Assembly: GCA_019925795.1 (NCBI GenBank)
Contig: CM034304.1
Coordinates: 3,411,471 to 3,475,470 of the forward strand
DNA length: 64,000 nucleotides
Direction of reading: 5' to 3'
DNA from: Dendrobium chrysotoxum
Lineage: Eukaryota; Streptophyta; Magnoliopsida; Asparagales; Orchidaceae
Shown here: positions 10,860-23,500 of the stretch, piece after piece
Layout of the letters: each line of letters begins with the position of its first letter
Position numbering within the stretch: position 1 is the first letter of the stretch
Translations under genes and position numbers: made by a program
The notes under the pieces: generated by a model
Told to the model about the DNA's origin: nothing
Seen by the model: the letters and a program-made list of their open reading frames with translations, nothing else
The model's database searches: none

Positions 10860-12260
10860 AAAGATGAAGGATGAAGATGATCGATCAGGATCCCAAAAAC
10901 ACAACCATGAAATCAAAATAACACAAAAAATGAATAAAACATACCGCAAAGACACATAAAAGCATTTTTTTTATCAAGCTGCTCGAGAAAATTAGAATTT
11001 TTTCTTTAATTTTAGATTCAAAAACCAATGACAGGACGATTGACAGCGCTGAAATCCAGAAAAGGTTAGAAATAATCAACTTTCGTAACTACGACCCCGG
11101 GCACCTTATCGATGCAAACCTCTTTCAAAACAAAAATTTGATTCAGAAGAAAAGACATTAGATTTGAAAAGAGATCCTTTCAAGCCTCATTCCAGAAAAA
11201 TATTTGATATAATAGTGTTACAAAGTAAAAAATTAGAAATCGGGATTTTCAAAACTCAAGCTTTTGAAAATATTAAGTGGCGCACAGATTTCTCTAAGAC
11301 ATTTAACAATCTGAATGGGAAGAAAGCTTGGTTTGGGCTCATTTTGTGACTCTTTTTCAAATTGGTTGGCGCTTTGTGCATCCTTTGATTTTTGATACAC
11401 TTTGTGTATCCAATTTGGCAATTTCGCATCTTTTCAGTTTTGGGCTCATTTTATACCTCTTTTTCAAATTATCTGGCACACTGCGCATCTTTTATAAGCT
11501 TTCTCCTTTTCATAATCATTAAAGAGTCTCAGCTGTGAGATTATCTTTCAGACATAGGAGATGACTCTCCACAGTAAGGAAGAACGATTCACAAACCAAA
11601 AGCCATACAACATCTGATAAATGCAATCACTTGGTTTAGAAAATCAAACTAATGACTTAAGACTTTGAAAACCACTATTGGTATGAGGCAGATTACTGTA
11701 GGAAGATAAAATAATCTCTATTTCAAAAACTAACATTTTAATTTTGAAGAGAATTTTTATTCAAAAGAAACTATACACCAGTAAAAGAGTTAGAGGAAGA
11801 GAAACAATCATCAATGTTTCTTCCCTTTAGCAGATTCAGCAAAATCAATCACTGCTTACCAGCTTCCAAACCAAAACAAGGTAAAAACTCCCAGTCAAAA
11901 ATTCAGATCATTAGAAGTAGTGAGCGGTGATCAGATCTTGAAAAGCATAAAATAGTAAGTGCAAGATATGAACCAGTAAATAAAAAATAGGTAGAAAATC
12001 ACAGCAAAGTAAATACTCAAATCAAACTAACAGTAAGGCTAACACAAAAATCAGCAGAAGAAATAAAATCAACTGAAAGCAAATAATCAAACCAAAACTA
12101 ACTAACAGAAATCAGAAATCAGAATACCAAAACTAACTAACAGAAATCAGAAATCATAATACCAAAACTAACTAACAGAAATCAGAAATCAGAATACCAA
12201 AACTAACTAACAGAAATCAGAATACCAATCAGAACAATCATAAATCAGCAGTCATCAGAA
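10860..12260. other. Non-coding spacer between pol and third ORF, copy B
   Basis: No coding potential. Contains the 110-bp imperfect direct repeat seen in A (near 11330 and 11440) and, next to the pol stop, four tandem 35-bp units beginning ACCAAAACTAACTAACAG at 12091, 12126, 12161 and 12196. Confidence 0.8.
12091..12226. repeat. 35-bp tandem repeat, four units
   Basis: Units at 12091, 12126, 12161 and 12196, the last one shortened. Copy C has three units (36288, 36323, 36358) and A has one, so the array grew within the family. Confidence 0.85.
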
Positions 12261-15200
12261 TCAAGCATTTATATCAATCACTCCTAATCTGGTTCTCAAA
12301 ATGCTGAATGAGTCAAAGGCCAGTGGTTTAGTGAATATGTCAGCCAACTGATTTTTAGTTGCTATATGATGTAGCTCAATGTCCCCTTTTATAACATGGT
12401 CCCTAATGAAGTGATGTCTAATATCAATGTGTTTGGTCCTAGAATGTTGGATTGGATTCTTAGAAATATAGATGGCACTAGTATTATCACACAGAACAGA
12501 AATTGTGCCAACAGGTACCCCTAAATCCAAAACTTGTTACTTCAACCAAAGAACTTGGGCCACACAACTCCCTAAGGCAATGTACTCAGCTTCAGCAGTG
12601 GAAAGTGCAACTGAGTTCTATTTTCTACTGGACCATGAGAATAACGACTGTCCTATGAATTGAAAAGTCCCAAAAGTACTCTTCCTATCCACCCTACACC
12701 CCGCAAAGTCAGAATAAAAATATCCAATGGTCTTAAAAGAGGTGCTGTTCCTAGGGTACCAAATTCCTAGGTTTGGGGTCCCTAAAAGATATCTAAGAAT
12801 TCTCTTAACAGCAGCCAGGTGGGACTCTTTAGGATCAGCCTGAAACCTAGCATAAAGACAGACACTAAACATGATATCAAGTCGGCTAGCAGTCAGGTAA
12901 AGCAGTGAACCTATTATCCCTCTATACTTCTTCTGATCAACAGATTTTCCATTTGAATCCTTATCTAACTGAACTGAGGAGGGCATGGGAGTATTGATTG
13001 TCTTGGCTTTGTCCATTTCATATTTCTTCAAAATGTCCTTAGTGTATTTTGATTGATTGAGAAAAGGTTCCATCATCCGTTTGCCTTATGCTAAACCCCA
13101 TAAAGTAGGACAATTCTCCCATCATACTCATCTCAAACTCCTTACTCATTGTTTTAGAAAACTCTTCACATAAATATTTATCAGAAGATCCAAAAATTAT
13201 ATCATCAACATAGATCTGGACAATGAGTAAGTCATCCCCTAATCTCCTCAGAAAAAGGGTGGTGTCTACGCTCCCCTTAACAAACTCTCTTTCTAACAGG
13301 AATGTGCTAAGCCTCTCATACCAAGCTCTGGGTGCCTGTTTCAATCCATATAAGGCCTTTTTTAATTTATAGACATGACTTGGATATTGGGAACTCTCAA
13401 AACCTGGGGGTTGTTCTATAAAAATATCTTCTTTAATTACCCCATTTAAAAAGGCACTCTTGACATCCATTTGAAACAGCTTAAATCCCTTATAACAGGC
13501 AAAGGCTAGTAGCACTCTAATGGCTTCCAATCTAGCTACATGGGCAAAAGTCTCCTCAAAATCAATCCCTCCTATCTGATTATTCCCCTTAGCCACCAAT
13601 CTTGCCTTATTTCTCACCACTACACCAGAATCATTCATCTTATTCTTAAAGACCCACTTGGTTCCCACAATACTTAAATTTTTAGGTCTTTCTACTAACT
13701 CCCAAACATCATTCCTTACAAATTGATTCAATTCTTCCTGTATAGCTAAAATCCAAAATTCATCCGACAAGGCTTGATTGATGTTGGTGGGTTCAGTCAT
13801 TGAGATAAAGGGAGAATGGTTTACTTCCTTCCTAAGTCCATGCCTAGTCCTAACACCTTCAGAAGGGTCTCCTAAGATCAGTTCTTTAGGATGACTCGAA
13901 GAATATCTCCAATCTCTAGACAACTCGGTTTGAGGTTCTACCCTTTCCTCCAAATTTGTATTTCCAACTCCTTGGGTAACCTCAACAATCTCTTCATCTT
14001 CTACTTCAGATCTAGACTCCTTAGGATCAGATTCATCAAACACTACATGAGTTGTTTCTTCCACCACCAAAGTCCTCCTTTTGAACACCCTAAAGGATTT
14101 CCCCACACTTGAATATCCTAAGAACACTCCTTCATCAGATTTGGGGTCAAATTTTCCTAAGGGTGACTTGCCGTTGTTCAGAATGAAAACCTTACAGCCA
14201 AAGACATGGAGGTGGGACAGATTTGGAGTTCTACCCTTAATGATCTTATAAGGTGTCTTGTTCAGTTTGACTCTCACATTCACCCTATTCAGCACATAAC
14301 AGGCAGAGTTCACCGCTTCAGCCCAAAAGTATTTTGGATGTAAATACTCGGCAAGCATGGCTCTAGCGGCTTCCACTAAGGTCTTGTTCTTCCTTTCAGC
14401 TACCCCATTCTGCTGAGGGGTCCTAGCAGCTGAAAAATTGTGACTAATCCTATGATTCTCACAAAAACTTCCAAATCTTTCATTTTCAAACTCCCCTCCG
14501 TGATCACTATGGATGGTAATAATCTTACATCCTATCTTCTTCTGAATCCAAGTAGAGAAGGATCTAAACTCATCAAATGACTCAGATTTATGTGACAAAA
14601 ACTTAACCCAAGTGAACCTCAAATAATCATCTACAATAACAAAACCATAGACTCTCCCCCCTAAGCTGGCAGTGCTAATGGGTCCAAAGAGGTCCATGTG
14701 AAGAACTTCTAAAGGTCTAGTGGTGCTAATTTCCTTAACAGAGTGAAAAGAGGACTGGACTTGCTTCCCCAACTAACAGGCATCACACAGGTGATCCTTA
14801 GTGAACTTAAGCTTGGGCACACCTCTAACTAAGTCCTTTTGGGTGACTCTCCTAAGGGTTTTCATACTGGCATGACACAATCTCCTATGCCATAACTAAG
14901 ACTCATCAGCAGCAGTTTTTAAGCAATTTAAATTATCAGATTTAATGCAACTTACATCCAGTTTGTAGACGTTGTTGATCCTTTGCCCCTGCAAAACAAC
15001 TTCATCATTTAAGCTTAAAATGCAGCCAGTGGGCAGGAATTTAATGTTGTATCCCTTGTCACATAGCTGACTGATGCTGAGCAAGTTGTGTTTCAGTCCA
15101 TCTATAAGCAAAACATTATCAATCATAAAATTCTTTGAATCACCAATTATACTTGAGCCTACCACCTTCCTGGTGGTGTTATCTCCAAGTGTAACCTTGC

Positions 15201-15312
15201 CTCCAGCTCTGGCCTCTAGCGAAATGAACTGATTTGCATCTCCAGTCATATGTCTAGAACATCCGCTGTCCAGGTACCACATGCTCTCACGAGGTCTTGT
15301 GTGAGAGCACAC
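12261..15312 (-). pseudogene. pol: Copia pol, copy B (best preserved)
   Basis: Polyprotein for element processing, reverse transcription and integration. Protease motif WYLDSGCSRHMTG near 15290. The zinc region is broken by TGG to TAG at 14896 and by CAG to TAG just before 14772. From 14772 to 13039 a 577-residue open stretch holds the integrase triad D27, D90, E126 (spacing 35, typical DD35E), then RT with QMDVKSAFLNG (D436) and YVDD (521-524). A one-base insertion in an A-run near 13062 shifts the frame; the RT end and RNase H start continue at 13076-12618, where CAG became TAG; RNase H ends at 12261. The frame opens after TTTTGTAG, 12 nt past the gag stop. No usable ATG precedes the protease motif except the M of MWYLD. 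Confidence 0.95.
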
Positions 15313-15323
15313 CTACAAAAGTA

Positions 15324-17135
15324 TCAAACGTCAGTCTTAGGAACCCAAACAGGTTTAGGTTCCTTCTTATGAAAAGAAGAATGCAATGTATGCGTGATGT
15401 GCTGTGAAACAGGTAGTTTGAGTTTCCACACCCAATGTGTACTACGATGAACAGTACAGGTGTGGGAAATGTGTCCTAACATGCCACATGAAAAGCATCT
15501 AACACCAGGAAAAGGGTTAACTAATCTACGTGGGTGATAGTGCCTCTTCCTAGACGTATATGAAACATGCTTTGATTTACTTGCAACATATTTTTCAAAA
15601 GGTGGCGGTGCATAAAACTGTTCAAAAGTAGGCGGTGTTTTGTTCTTTTCAAAAGCACTGATTTTTACTTTCAAAAACTTATTTTCTTTCTTTAAACTTG
15701 CAATTTCAAATTTTAAGGTTCCATTGCTACTTTCTACTTTACATGCCATTGTATCTAACTCTTTAAAAGCTCTTTCTAAGTCCACATGCGTGGTTTTCAA
15801 TGAATTATGCTCAGAAACTAAATCAGAATATTTTTTATTCAACTCATCGAATTCATCAAGCAAGGACATGTGATTGGAATCAAGTGTGGAATGATCTTTA
15901 ACTACAGAATCATGCTCTTTTTGCAAAGTCAAGTAATCTAATTTCAAACTAGCATGAGTTTTCTTAAGTTTCTTATAGGATCTATGAATTCTTTCAGAAA
16001 CTTCAAATAATTGATCGTAAGTCAGCTCACATACCTCTTCCTGATCCGAATGACCAGGGTGATCATCAGCCATCAGACATAAGTTTGTTTCCTCCTCTTC
16101 AGCTTCAGTCTCAGAAGAGACGGATGCAGAGTCTACCCAGAATGCCTTCTGAATCCGCTTCTTGTCCTTTCTGAACTTTGGTTTCTCCTCACCCTTCTCC
16201 TTGCTTGGGTGAGCTTTAAGTGTAGAACAATCAGCCTTAATGTGTCCAGGCTTCCTGCATTCAAAACAAACAGATTCAGATGAACCCTTAAAATTTTTAT
16301 TGGACTTACCCTTGTTCCACTTCTGATAGTTCTTATGTTTCTTCCTTAGAAAGCTTTTGAATTGCCTTGTGATTAAGGTAACATCATCGCTATCAGACCT
16401 GAAAGTGCTAGCATCTGAATCTTTGGCCTTTAGTGCCACTGTCTTCTCTTTCTTGCATTCACCTGCATCAAGTTGCCTTTGGTTCACCCCTTGCTCGTAA
16501 GCAAAGAGTGATCCAAGTAAACTGTCAATAGAGTAAGTATTTAAATCTTTAGATTCAGTAATAGCAGTAATCTTAGCATCATAAGAAGCAGGCAAACATC
16601 TAAGAATTTTATTTACTCTTTTGTAGTTAGTAAGTTCTCTACCTAGAGCATGCAAAGAGGTAACAATCTGAGTGAACCTTGTGTACATTTTTGAAATAGT
16701 CTCACTAGGTTTCATGCGAAAAAGTTCGTAATCATGTAACAAGATGTTTAACCTAGACTGTTTGACTTCAGTTGTACCCTCGTTTGTTATGCATAATCTA
16801 TCCCAGATTTCATTTACCGTTGTACAAGTAGAAACACGCATATAGTCTTCAGATTTTAAAGCACAAAAGAAATAGTTCAAGCATTTTGTATTTAACTGTG
16901 CTAAATCATGATCATCAAACGTCCAATCAGCAAAAGGCAATTCAGTTTTCATATTGTTAATCAATCTAAAAGGTGGTTCGTATCCGTCCTTAACTAACAT
17001 CCACATGTGATAATCAATAGATTACAGAAAAGTAGACATGCGTATTTTCCAAAAATCAAAAGGAATATTATCAAACAACGGTGGTCTTGTAATAGAATAT
17101 CCTTCAGCAGTATTACGATTGTTATAGTTAGCCAT
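15324..17135 (-). pseudogene. gag: Copia gag, copy B (one early stop)
   Basis: Structural protein. Family ATG at 17135; one premature stop (CAA/CAG to TAA) near 17022, after which 560 codons are open from 17006 to the TGA at 15324-15326. In that numbering the copia gag-polypeptide region is about 30-175, zinc knuckle 1 CFECRKPGHIKADC is 247-260, a long heptad-rich coiled coil is about 325-455, and zinc knuckle 2 CFSCGMLGHISHTC is 504-517. Both knuckles are intact only in this copy. The coiled coil after the first knuckle and the second knuckle near the C-terminus are typical of SIRE/Opie-type gags. Confidence 0.95.
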
Positions 17136-17176
17136 GGATCAAATTTAAAAGTTTTTAAACCTAAATTTTGAATCCT

Positions 17177-17188
17177 GCTCTGATACCA
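17177..17188 (-). other. Primer binding site, copy B
   Basis: TGGTATCAGAGC on the minus strand, two bases after the LTR end; complementary to the 3' end of plant initiator tRNA-Met. Confidence 0.95.
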
Positions 17189-17190
17189 CT

Positions 17191-17321
17191 TGAAAGTTCT
17201 ATAAGGATGTTAAGCCCTAGTGAACTAGTCCCAAGGCTAACCAAGAGGGGGGGGGGTGAATTGGTTATTTAAAAATTTCATGATAACAATGAAAATCTTT
17301 TCGATACGTAGCAGCGGAAAT
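17191..17321 (-). repeat. 5' LTR fragment, copy B
   Basis: Inner 131 bp of the 5' LTR, cut by the N gap. It matches the first part of the 3' LTR at 7190 with a few differences, e.g. TTCTATAAGG for TTCGATAGGG. Confidence 0.9.
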
Positions 17322-17821
17322 NNNNNNNNNNNNNNNNNNNNNNNNNNNNNNNNNNNNNNNNNNNNNNNNNNNNNNNNNNNNNNNNNNNNNNNNNNNNNNN
17401 NNNNNNNNNNNNNNNNNNNNNNNNNNNNNNNNNNNNNNNNNNNNNNNNNNNNNNNNNNNNNNNNNNNNNNNNNNNNNNNNNNNNNNNNNNNNNNNNNNNN
17501 NNNNNNNNNNNNNNNNNNNNNNNNNNNNNNNNNNNNNNNNNNNNNNNNNNNNNNNNNNNNNNNNNNNNNNNNNNNNNNNNNNNNNNNNNNNNNNNNNNNN
17601 NNNNNNNNNNNNNNNNNNNNNNNNNNNNNNNNNNNNNNNNNNNNNNNNNNNNNNNNNNNNNNNNNNNNNNNNNNNNNNNNNNNNNNNNNNNNNNNNNNNN
17701 NNNNNNNNNNNNNNNNNNNNNNNNNNNNNNNNNNNNNNNNNNNNNNNNNNNNNNNNNNNNNNNNNNNNNNNNNNNNNNNNNNNNNNNNNNNNNNNNNNNN
17801 NNNNNNNNNNNNNNNNNNNNN
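17322..17821. other. Assembly gap, 500 N
   Basis: Exactly 500 N, as used for gaps of unknown size. It ends in an LTR on the left and in telomere-like repeats on the right, so linkage across it is uncertain. Confidence 0.99.
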
Positions 17822-20011
17822 TAAACCATAAACCCTAAACATCATAAAAAACACAAAAAAAACATAAAACCCCAAATGCTAAACCCTAAAAACCCAGAAA
17901 CAAAACCCTAAGACCCTAAACCCAAAAACCTAAACCCTATACCCTAAAAACCATAAACCCTAAACCCTAAAAAAAACTCAAAACCCTAAACCCTAAAAAC
18001 CTTAAACCCTAACCCCTAAACCTAAAACCTAAAAAAAACCCTAAACCATATACCCAAAAACCCTAAACCCTAAACATACAACCCTAAAAAAAAACCCTAA
18101 ACCCTTTATCCTAAAACCCTAAATCCTAAACACTAAACCCTAAAAAACCCCTACACCCTAAAACCCTAAAAATCTTAAACCCTAAATCCAAATCCCTAAA
18201 CCCTAAACCCTACAAAACCCTAAAACCCTACAAAACCCTAAACCCTTAAAACCCTAAAACCCTATACCCTAAACACTAAAAATCCTAAAAAACCCTAAAA
18301 AATCCTAAACCCTAAACCCTCAACACTAAATCCAAAAAAAAAAAAAAAACCAAAAACCCTAAAGACTAAAACTTAAACACTAAACCCTAAAACCGTAAAA
18401 AACCCAAAACCCTAAAAACCCTAAAAAACCCTAAAATATCCTAAACCCTAAACCCTCAACCTTAAACTCTAAAAAAAATATCGTAAAACCCTAAACCCAA
18501 AACCTTAAGTCCTAAACCCTAAAAACCCTAAAAAACCCTCAAACCTAAACCCTAAAACCCTAGATCTTAAACCCTAAACCCTTAACCCTAAAAACCCTAA
18601 AAAAAAACCCTAAAACTCTAAACACTAAACACTAAACCCTAAAATCCTAAAAATTCCTAAAAACCCCCAAACCCTAAACCCTAAACCCTAAAACTCTAAA
18701 CCCTAAAACGTGAACCCTAAACCCTAAAAATAATTCTAACCCTAAACCCTAAAAATCTTAACCCTAAACCCTAAACTCTAAAACCTAAAATCCTAAACCC
18801 TAAACCCTAAACCCTAAATCCTAAACCCTAAAAGTACCCTACACCCTAAAACCCTAAAAAACCCTATACCCTAAACCCTAAAAATCATTAAAAACCCTAA
18901 AAAATCCTAGACCCTAAACCCTCAACACTAAACCCTAAAAAAATAAACCCTAAAACCCTCAACTCTAAACCTTAAACCCTAAACCTTAAAACCTAAACCC
19001 TAAAAGCCCTAAAACCCTAAAAAACCCTAAAACCTAAACCCTAAAACCCTATACCTTAAACCCTAAACCCTAAACCCTAAAAACCCTAAAAAAAACCCTA
19101 AACCCTAAATATCCTAAAAAACTCTAAACCCTAAACCCTAAATCCTAAAACTCTAAACCCTAAAACCTAAACCCTAAACCCTAAAAAAAACTCTAAACCC
19201 TAAACCCTAAACCCTAAATCCTAAACCCTGAAACCCTAAACCCTAAATCCCTTAAAAAAAACCCCTAAACCCTAAACCCTAAAAGAACCCTACACCCTAA
19301 AACCCTAAACCCTAAACCCTAAACCCTAAATCCTAAACCCTAAACCCTAAACCCAAAATTCCTAAAAAACCTCAAACCTTAAACCCTAAACCTTAAACCA
19401 CAAAACCATAAACCCTATACCCTAAACCCTAAATCCTAAACCCTAAAAACCCTAAACACTAAACCCTAACCCTAATCCCTAAAAAAACCCTAATCCCTAA
19501 AAACCCTAAACCCTAAACCCTAAATCCCCAAACCCTAAACCTTAAACTCTAAACCCTAAACCCTAAAAACCCTAAAAGCCTAAACCCTAAACCCTAAAAA
19601 TCCTAAAAAACCATAAAAAATCCTAAACCCTAAACCATAAACCCTAAATCCTAAACCCTAAACCTTAAAAACCCTAAAAAAAACCCTAAAACCCTAAACC
19701 CTAAACCCTAAAGTCTTAAAATCCCTAAAAAACTCTAAACCCTAAACCCTAAAACCTCAACCCTAAAAAAAAAATAAACCCCTAAAATACCCTAAACCCT
19801 AAACTCTAAACCCTAAACCCTTAAAAAAAAACCTAAAACCGTAAACCGTAAAAAACCCTAAAAAATCCTAAACCCTAAACCCTAATCCCTAAACACTTAA
19901 CCCTAAACCCTAAAAATCTTTAAAAAAAAAACCCTAAAACACTAAACCCTAAACCTTAAACCCTAAAACCTAAATACCATAAAACCCTAAAAATCCTAAA
20001 CCCTAAACCGT
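17822..20011. repeat. Degenerate telomere-like array (CCCTAAA)n
   Basis: About 2.2 kb of CCCTAAA on the plus strand with many variants (CCCTAAAA, CCTAAAC, long A-runs, single-base changes). Degeneracy is as strong at the distal as at the proximal end. This suits an old interstitial telomeric array more than a functional telomere, although the orientation is that of a left chromosome end. It directly abuts the gypsy LTR at 20012. Confidence 0.93.
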
Positions 20012-20515
20012 TGTTTGATTGAAAAATATAGTTTTGAAAAAGTGTTTAATTTTCTTTGGGAAATTCTTAATTTCTAGAATTTGAATATTTTGAAATCTAA
20101 CACTTATTATGAATGATATATCACCTCGAAAGGTGAACATATCGTTCCCTAATAGGTTCAGATTATAAATCTTTAGATTTATCTGATTATCGTAATCAAA
20201 CTCAAGGAGAAACAACATATGATCTCAAAAGATCAAAATGATGTTAAATCCAATGTTTAACTACAATAATCTAGTAAAGAGATCATTCATTTCATAATCA
20301 AGATCACGATAATAGTACGAAATATCTTTCCAAGGAAAGAGGATATTGTATGTTATCGATCATTTGAAAATGACGATAATGATCATCAACTCTTGAATTT
20401 CCCAAAGATAATTAATTGAAATTTTGAAAACTTGATTTTAAAAATCTGGTCTGGGTTTCTAAATCTCCTACGAGCGCAAGCCTTCATAGTTAATTACATC
20501 ATAGGAAATCAGAAA
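20012..20515 (-). repeat. Gypsy LTR, portion shared with the right end
   Basis: Matches 52513-53015 closely (e.g. GAAAAAGTGTTTAATTTTCT in both, GATCGTTCC-like stretches conserved), with scattered substitutions. On the minus strand the LTR ends CAATCAAACA. It continues to the right for an unknown length. Confidence 0.88.
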
Positions 20516-23500
20516 ATTTCCTACGAATACTCTCGATTAAAATAGCGATATGAATTTCATTTGGAATTCAAAGCTTGATATCAAAGAAGGTTCAGGGACT
20601 GGACTTTCAATAGGGACTGGATCAAATTTGAACAGTTATTTCTAGAGTCAAAGGAGGAAGGGTAGGAGGTGTCTTGAGATTCTGAATAACTTCAGAAACA
20701 CCTCAAACTATCCTAAGTGTTGGGCTTGAATTAGATTGAAAGAGATTTAACATTTGAGTGGTCAATTTAATTAGAAAGTGGGAATTAGATTCCCAGAAGG
20801 TTAAGGTCTTAAGATTGAAGACTTACCTCAGAACCTAAGTCTAAAATGGGTATTGAGAATCAGTGACCCGAATCCTAGCTAATGCAATGCAATTCTGGAC
20901 TTACCCCGGCCTGGATTGGGGAGCCAGCTAAACCACCTAAACGCTTTTAAAAACCATGAGTCAAAGTCTTTAAATGTAGAGTGGTTAGGGTCATTGATTA
21001 AGATTAGTTTAAAGAATTGGGGTTGACATCTAGAGCAGATCCTAATTGACCCCTTAACATATGTTGGGTTAAATGCTTAAGCTAGAAATGCAATTAAAGA
21101 TTTAGACTCAATTTTTAATTTGTATCTAATACAATGCATGCTAGTTGACTTGATAAAATGCTCAAATCAATATGAAGCAGTTTTAAAATCAGGCTTAAAA
21201 TATAATTTTTATCCTAGAGATTGCACAACATCCCCTTGGATAGAACTGCACCCTAATAGGTCAGGTGGTCTGCCAAAACCCGCAGGCGGGGAGGTGCCAA
21301 ACACGGATGAGAAAAGTCAATATGTATGCATGAAAAACTCCCGGCGAGTCCGGGCTTACTTCTTAAGAGCGTTAGAGTTTCTATCTGAGCATAAAATTTT
21401 TAATTTTGTTTAAGTAGAAAAGGCTTATGACCGTACCCTCACGAGCCTCCGATCGGGTTCCAGGCTAAATCAAATACGACATGCAATAAGCACCAAAAAA
21501 ACTACAAAAAGCATGCAAGTCCTTAATCGCAATCAACATCAAGTAATCAAATCAATCAAATGATTAAATTAATTAAATAAATGCTCAAACTGAAAGTCCA
21601 TGTGGCAAGTGCCACTTAATTATATAACCCAGGGTCTGCATGAAAGTAAAGTGGCCGGGTACCACTGACTACAACCCGGATTCTACTCCTAAGACTCGAG
21701 TGACTTTGAGATTTGAGATTCTTCTCGTCCTTCACTTCTTCATCTTCTTAGAACTCCTTGGATCGTCGGGTCTGGATATCCAAATGAAAAGAAACTCCCC
21801 CTGAATAGGGGTGTTATCTTTTCTCTTTGGATATTTAAACTTCATCCTAATTTAGATCTCCAAATGGATAGGAACTCTCCCATAAGGGATGTTCCTTCCT
21901 CTTTGGATTCCAAATTGGATGTTTTAAACATCTCAATCTCAAATCACTTTAAATTTACAACTCAATTTACATTCAAATTACATCAATTAAAATTAAAAAT
22001 CTAGACTCAACAACCTACAGGGTTATCCTAATAATCAGCACTTTATATTTAACATCCCAAGCAGTTATATATTTGAAATTAAAATGCTCAATCATAGCCA
22101 CACTTGGCCATGCTCTTTTTTGATTTAAAGGGGGACTTAAGCATGCTTAGCACCTGTGCAATGTAATAATTATAATTTTTTCCCCCTTTATTTAATGCCC
22201 TGTAAGAGCCTGGCCACCTGCATAAGATTGAATTAGTATAAATCGTTCCTAACCTAGGGGTAGATCTAATCGTACAATCAATCACATCATAGAGTGCAGT
22301 AAATAAATAAACAATCACAGTAATTCTATGTCTAACAAACAGCATGCAGTGAAAGCTCGAAAACCCGGCACACAGCAGAAAAGTAAACACCGGCCTAGCC
22401 TAAGACTAGAGTTGGTTGTCCTAGCAAACCATCTAAAGTGTGTGAGGTAGGCTGTGTGGTTTTGATATGTCCTAAATAGGATTATTAGATTGAAGTTGTT
22501 TGATGTTCTGATTGGTTGAAAGGTTTAAGGGAGTTTTAATTTGAGTTTAAATTTTAATGACTTGAAATAAATTTTAAATTTGATTTTGATTGTTTGTTGG
22601 ATACCACCTTTATTGCACACCGAGGCCGTGAAGTTTATTTCACCTTCCTTGGGGCTAACTTAACAGCCTTGTAGGCCTGGGTTACCTAGTGGTACCCGAT
22701 ATAATTAAGTGATTTGAGTTTTATTAATGTTTGAAGGTTAATTAAATTTTAATTAAAATTGCTTGATTGCTGGTTTTAAGTTTGAATTAATATTTTCTGG
22801 AATTTTTGAAGATTTATTGAATTTTGGAATTTTCTGGATTATTTTAATGATTTAATTCAAGGGTTAAAATTTGACTTTTTGATTTAAAGGGTTTTCTGAA
22901 AAGTTAATATTTTATTAAAATACTAGACTTTAATACGATCATTAGACGGTAAGTATACTGAAATTAGATTTTTCTAGATTTTATTATGAAGGTTTGAAGT
23001 TTTGACTTGAATTTGAACTAAAGTTGACCAAATGTTAACTTTTTTAAATTTGATTGATTTCTAGAAAATTAACATTTTTAATAAATATTAGACCTTATTA
23101 TGAGTTGTATACCTTTGAGTTTGCTCAATTTGGAGTTTATTTGAATTAGTTATGAATTTTTGAAGTTTTGAGTGCTTAATTGATTATTTAAATTGTTTAA
23201 TTAGAGACCCTTTTTGTGATTTGGATCCAAATGATCTCCAAACTTCTTGAAATCAACTCCAAAGGTCAGGAATGACCTAAGGAGTGATTTCCAAGTGTTT
23301 GACAAATTTTTGGAATTTTTAATTATTTTTAGTTAAATAAATTAATTAAATATTGAATTTCAATTAAACTTAAATTAAACTTAATTTTGAAGTCCAGTCA
23401 AGGGGCTTTTATTTTTCATTGATTAAGGGTTCTATTCTGGTCAGTTAGTGGGGTTAATTGTATTTTTTTGATTTAATTTTGATTTATTATAATTTTTGGA

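Larger units (their letters stand above)
7190..17321 (-). mobile_element. Ty1/copia SIRE-like retrotransposon, copy B
   Basis: Nearly complete element: 3' LTR (7190-8826), PPT, third ORF, palindrome array, spacer, pol, gag, PBS and the beginning of the 5' LTR, which runs into a 500-N gap. It is the best preserved copy, with about six lesions in gag-pol. It appears inserted in the LTR of copy A; the target duplication cannot be checked because the other junction is in or beyond the gap. Confidence 0.93.

Noticed and set aside
17237..17875. ORFs across the N runs (also 52886-53714)
   Set aside because: Artefacts of translating N.
17822..20011. Functional telomere
   Set aside because: Repeats are degenerate along the full length, including the outermost part next to the gap.
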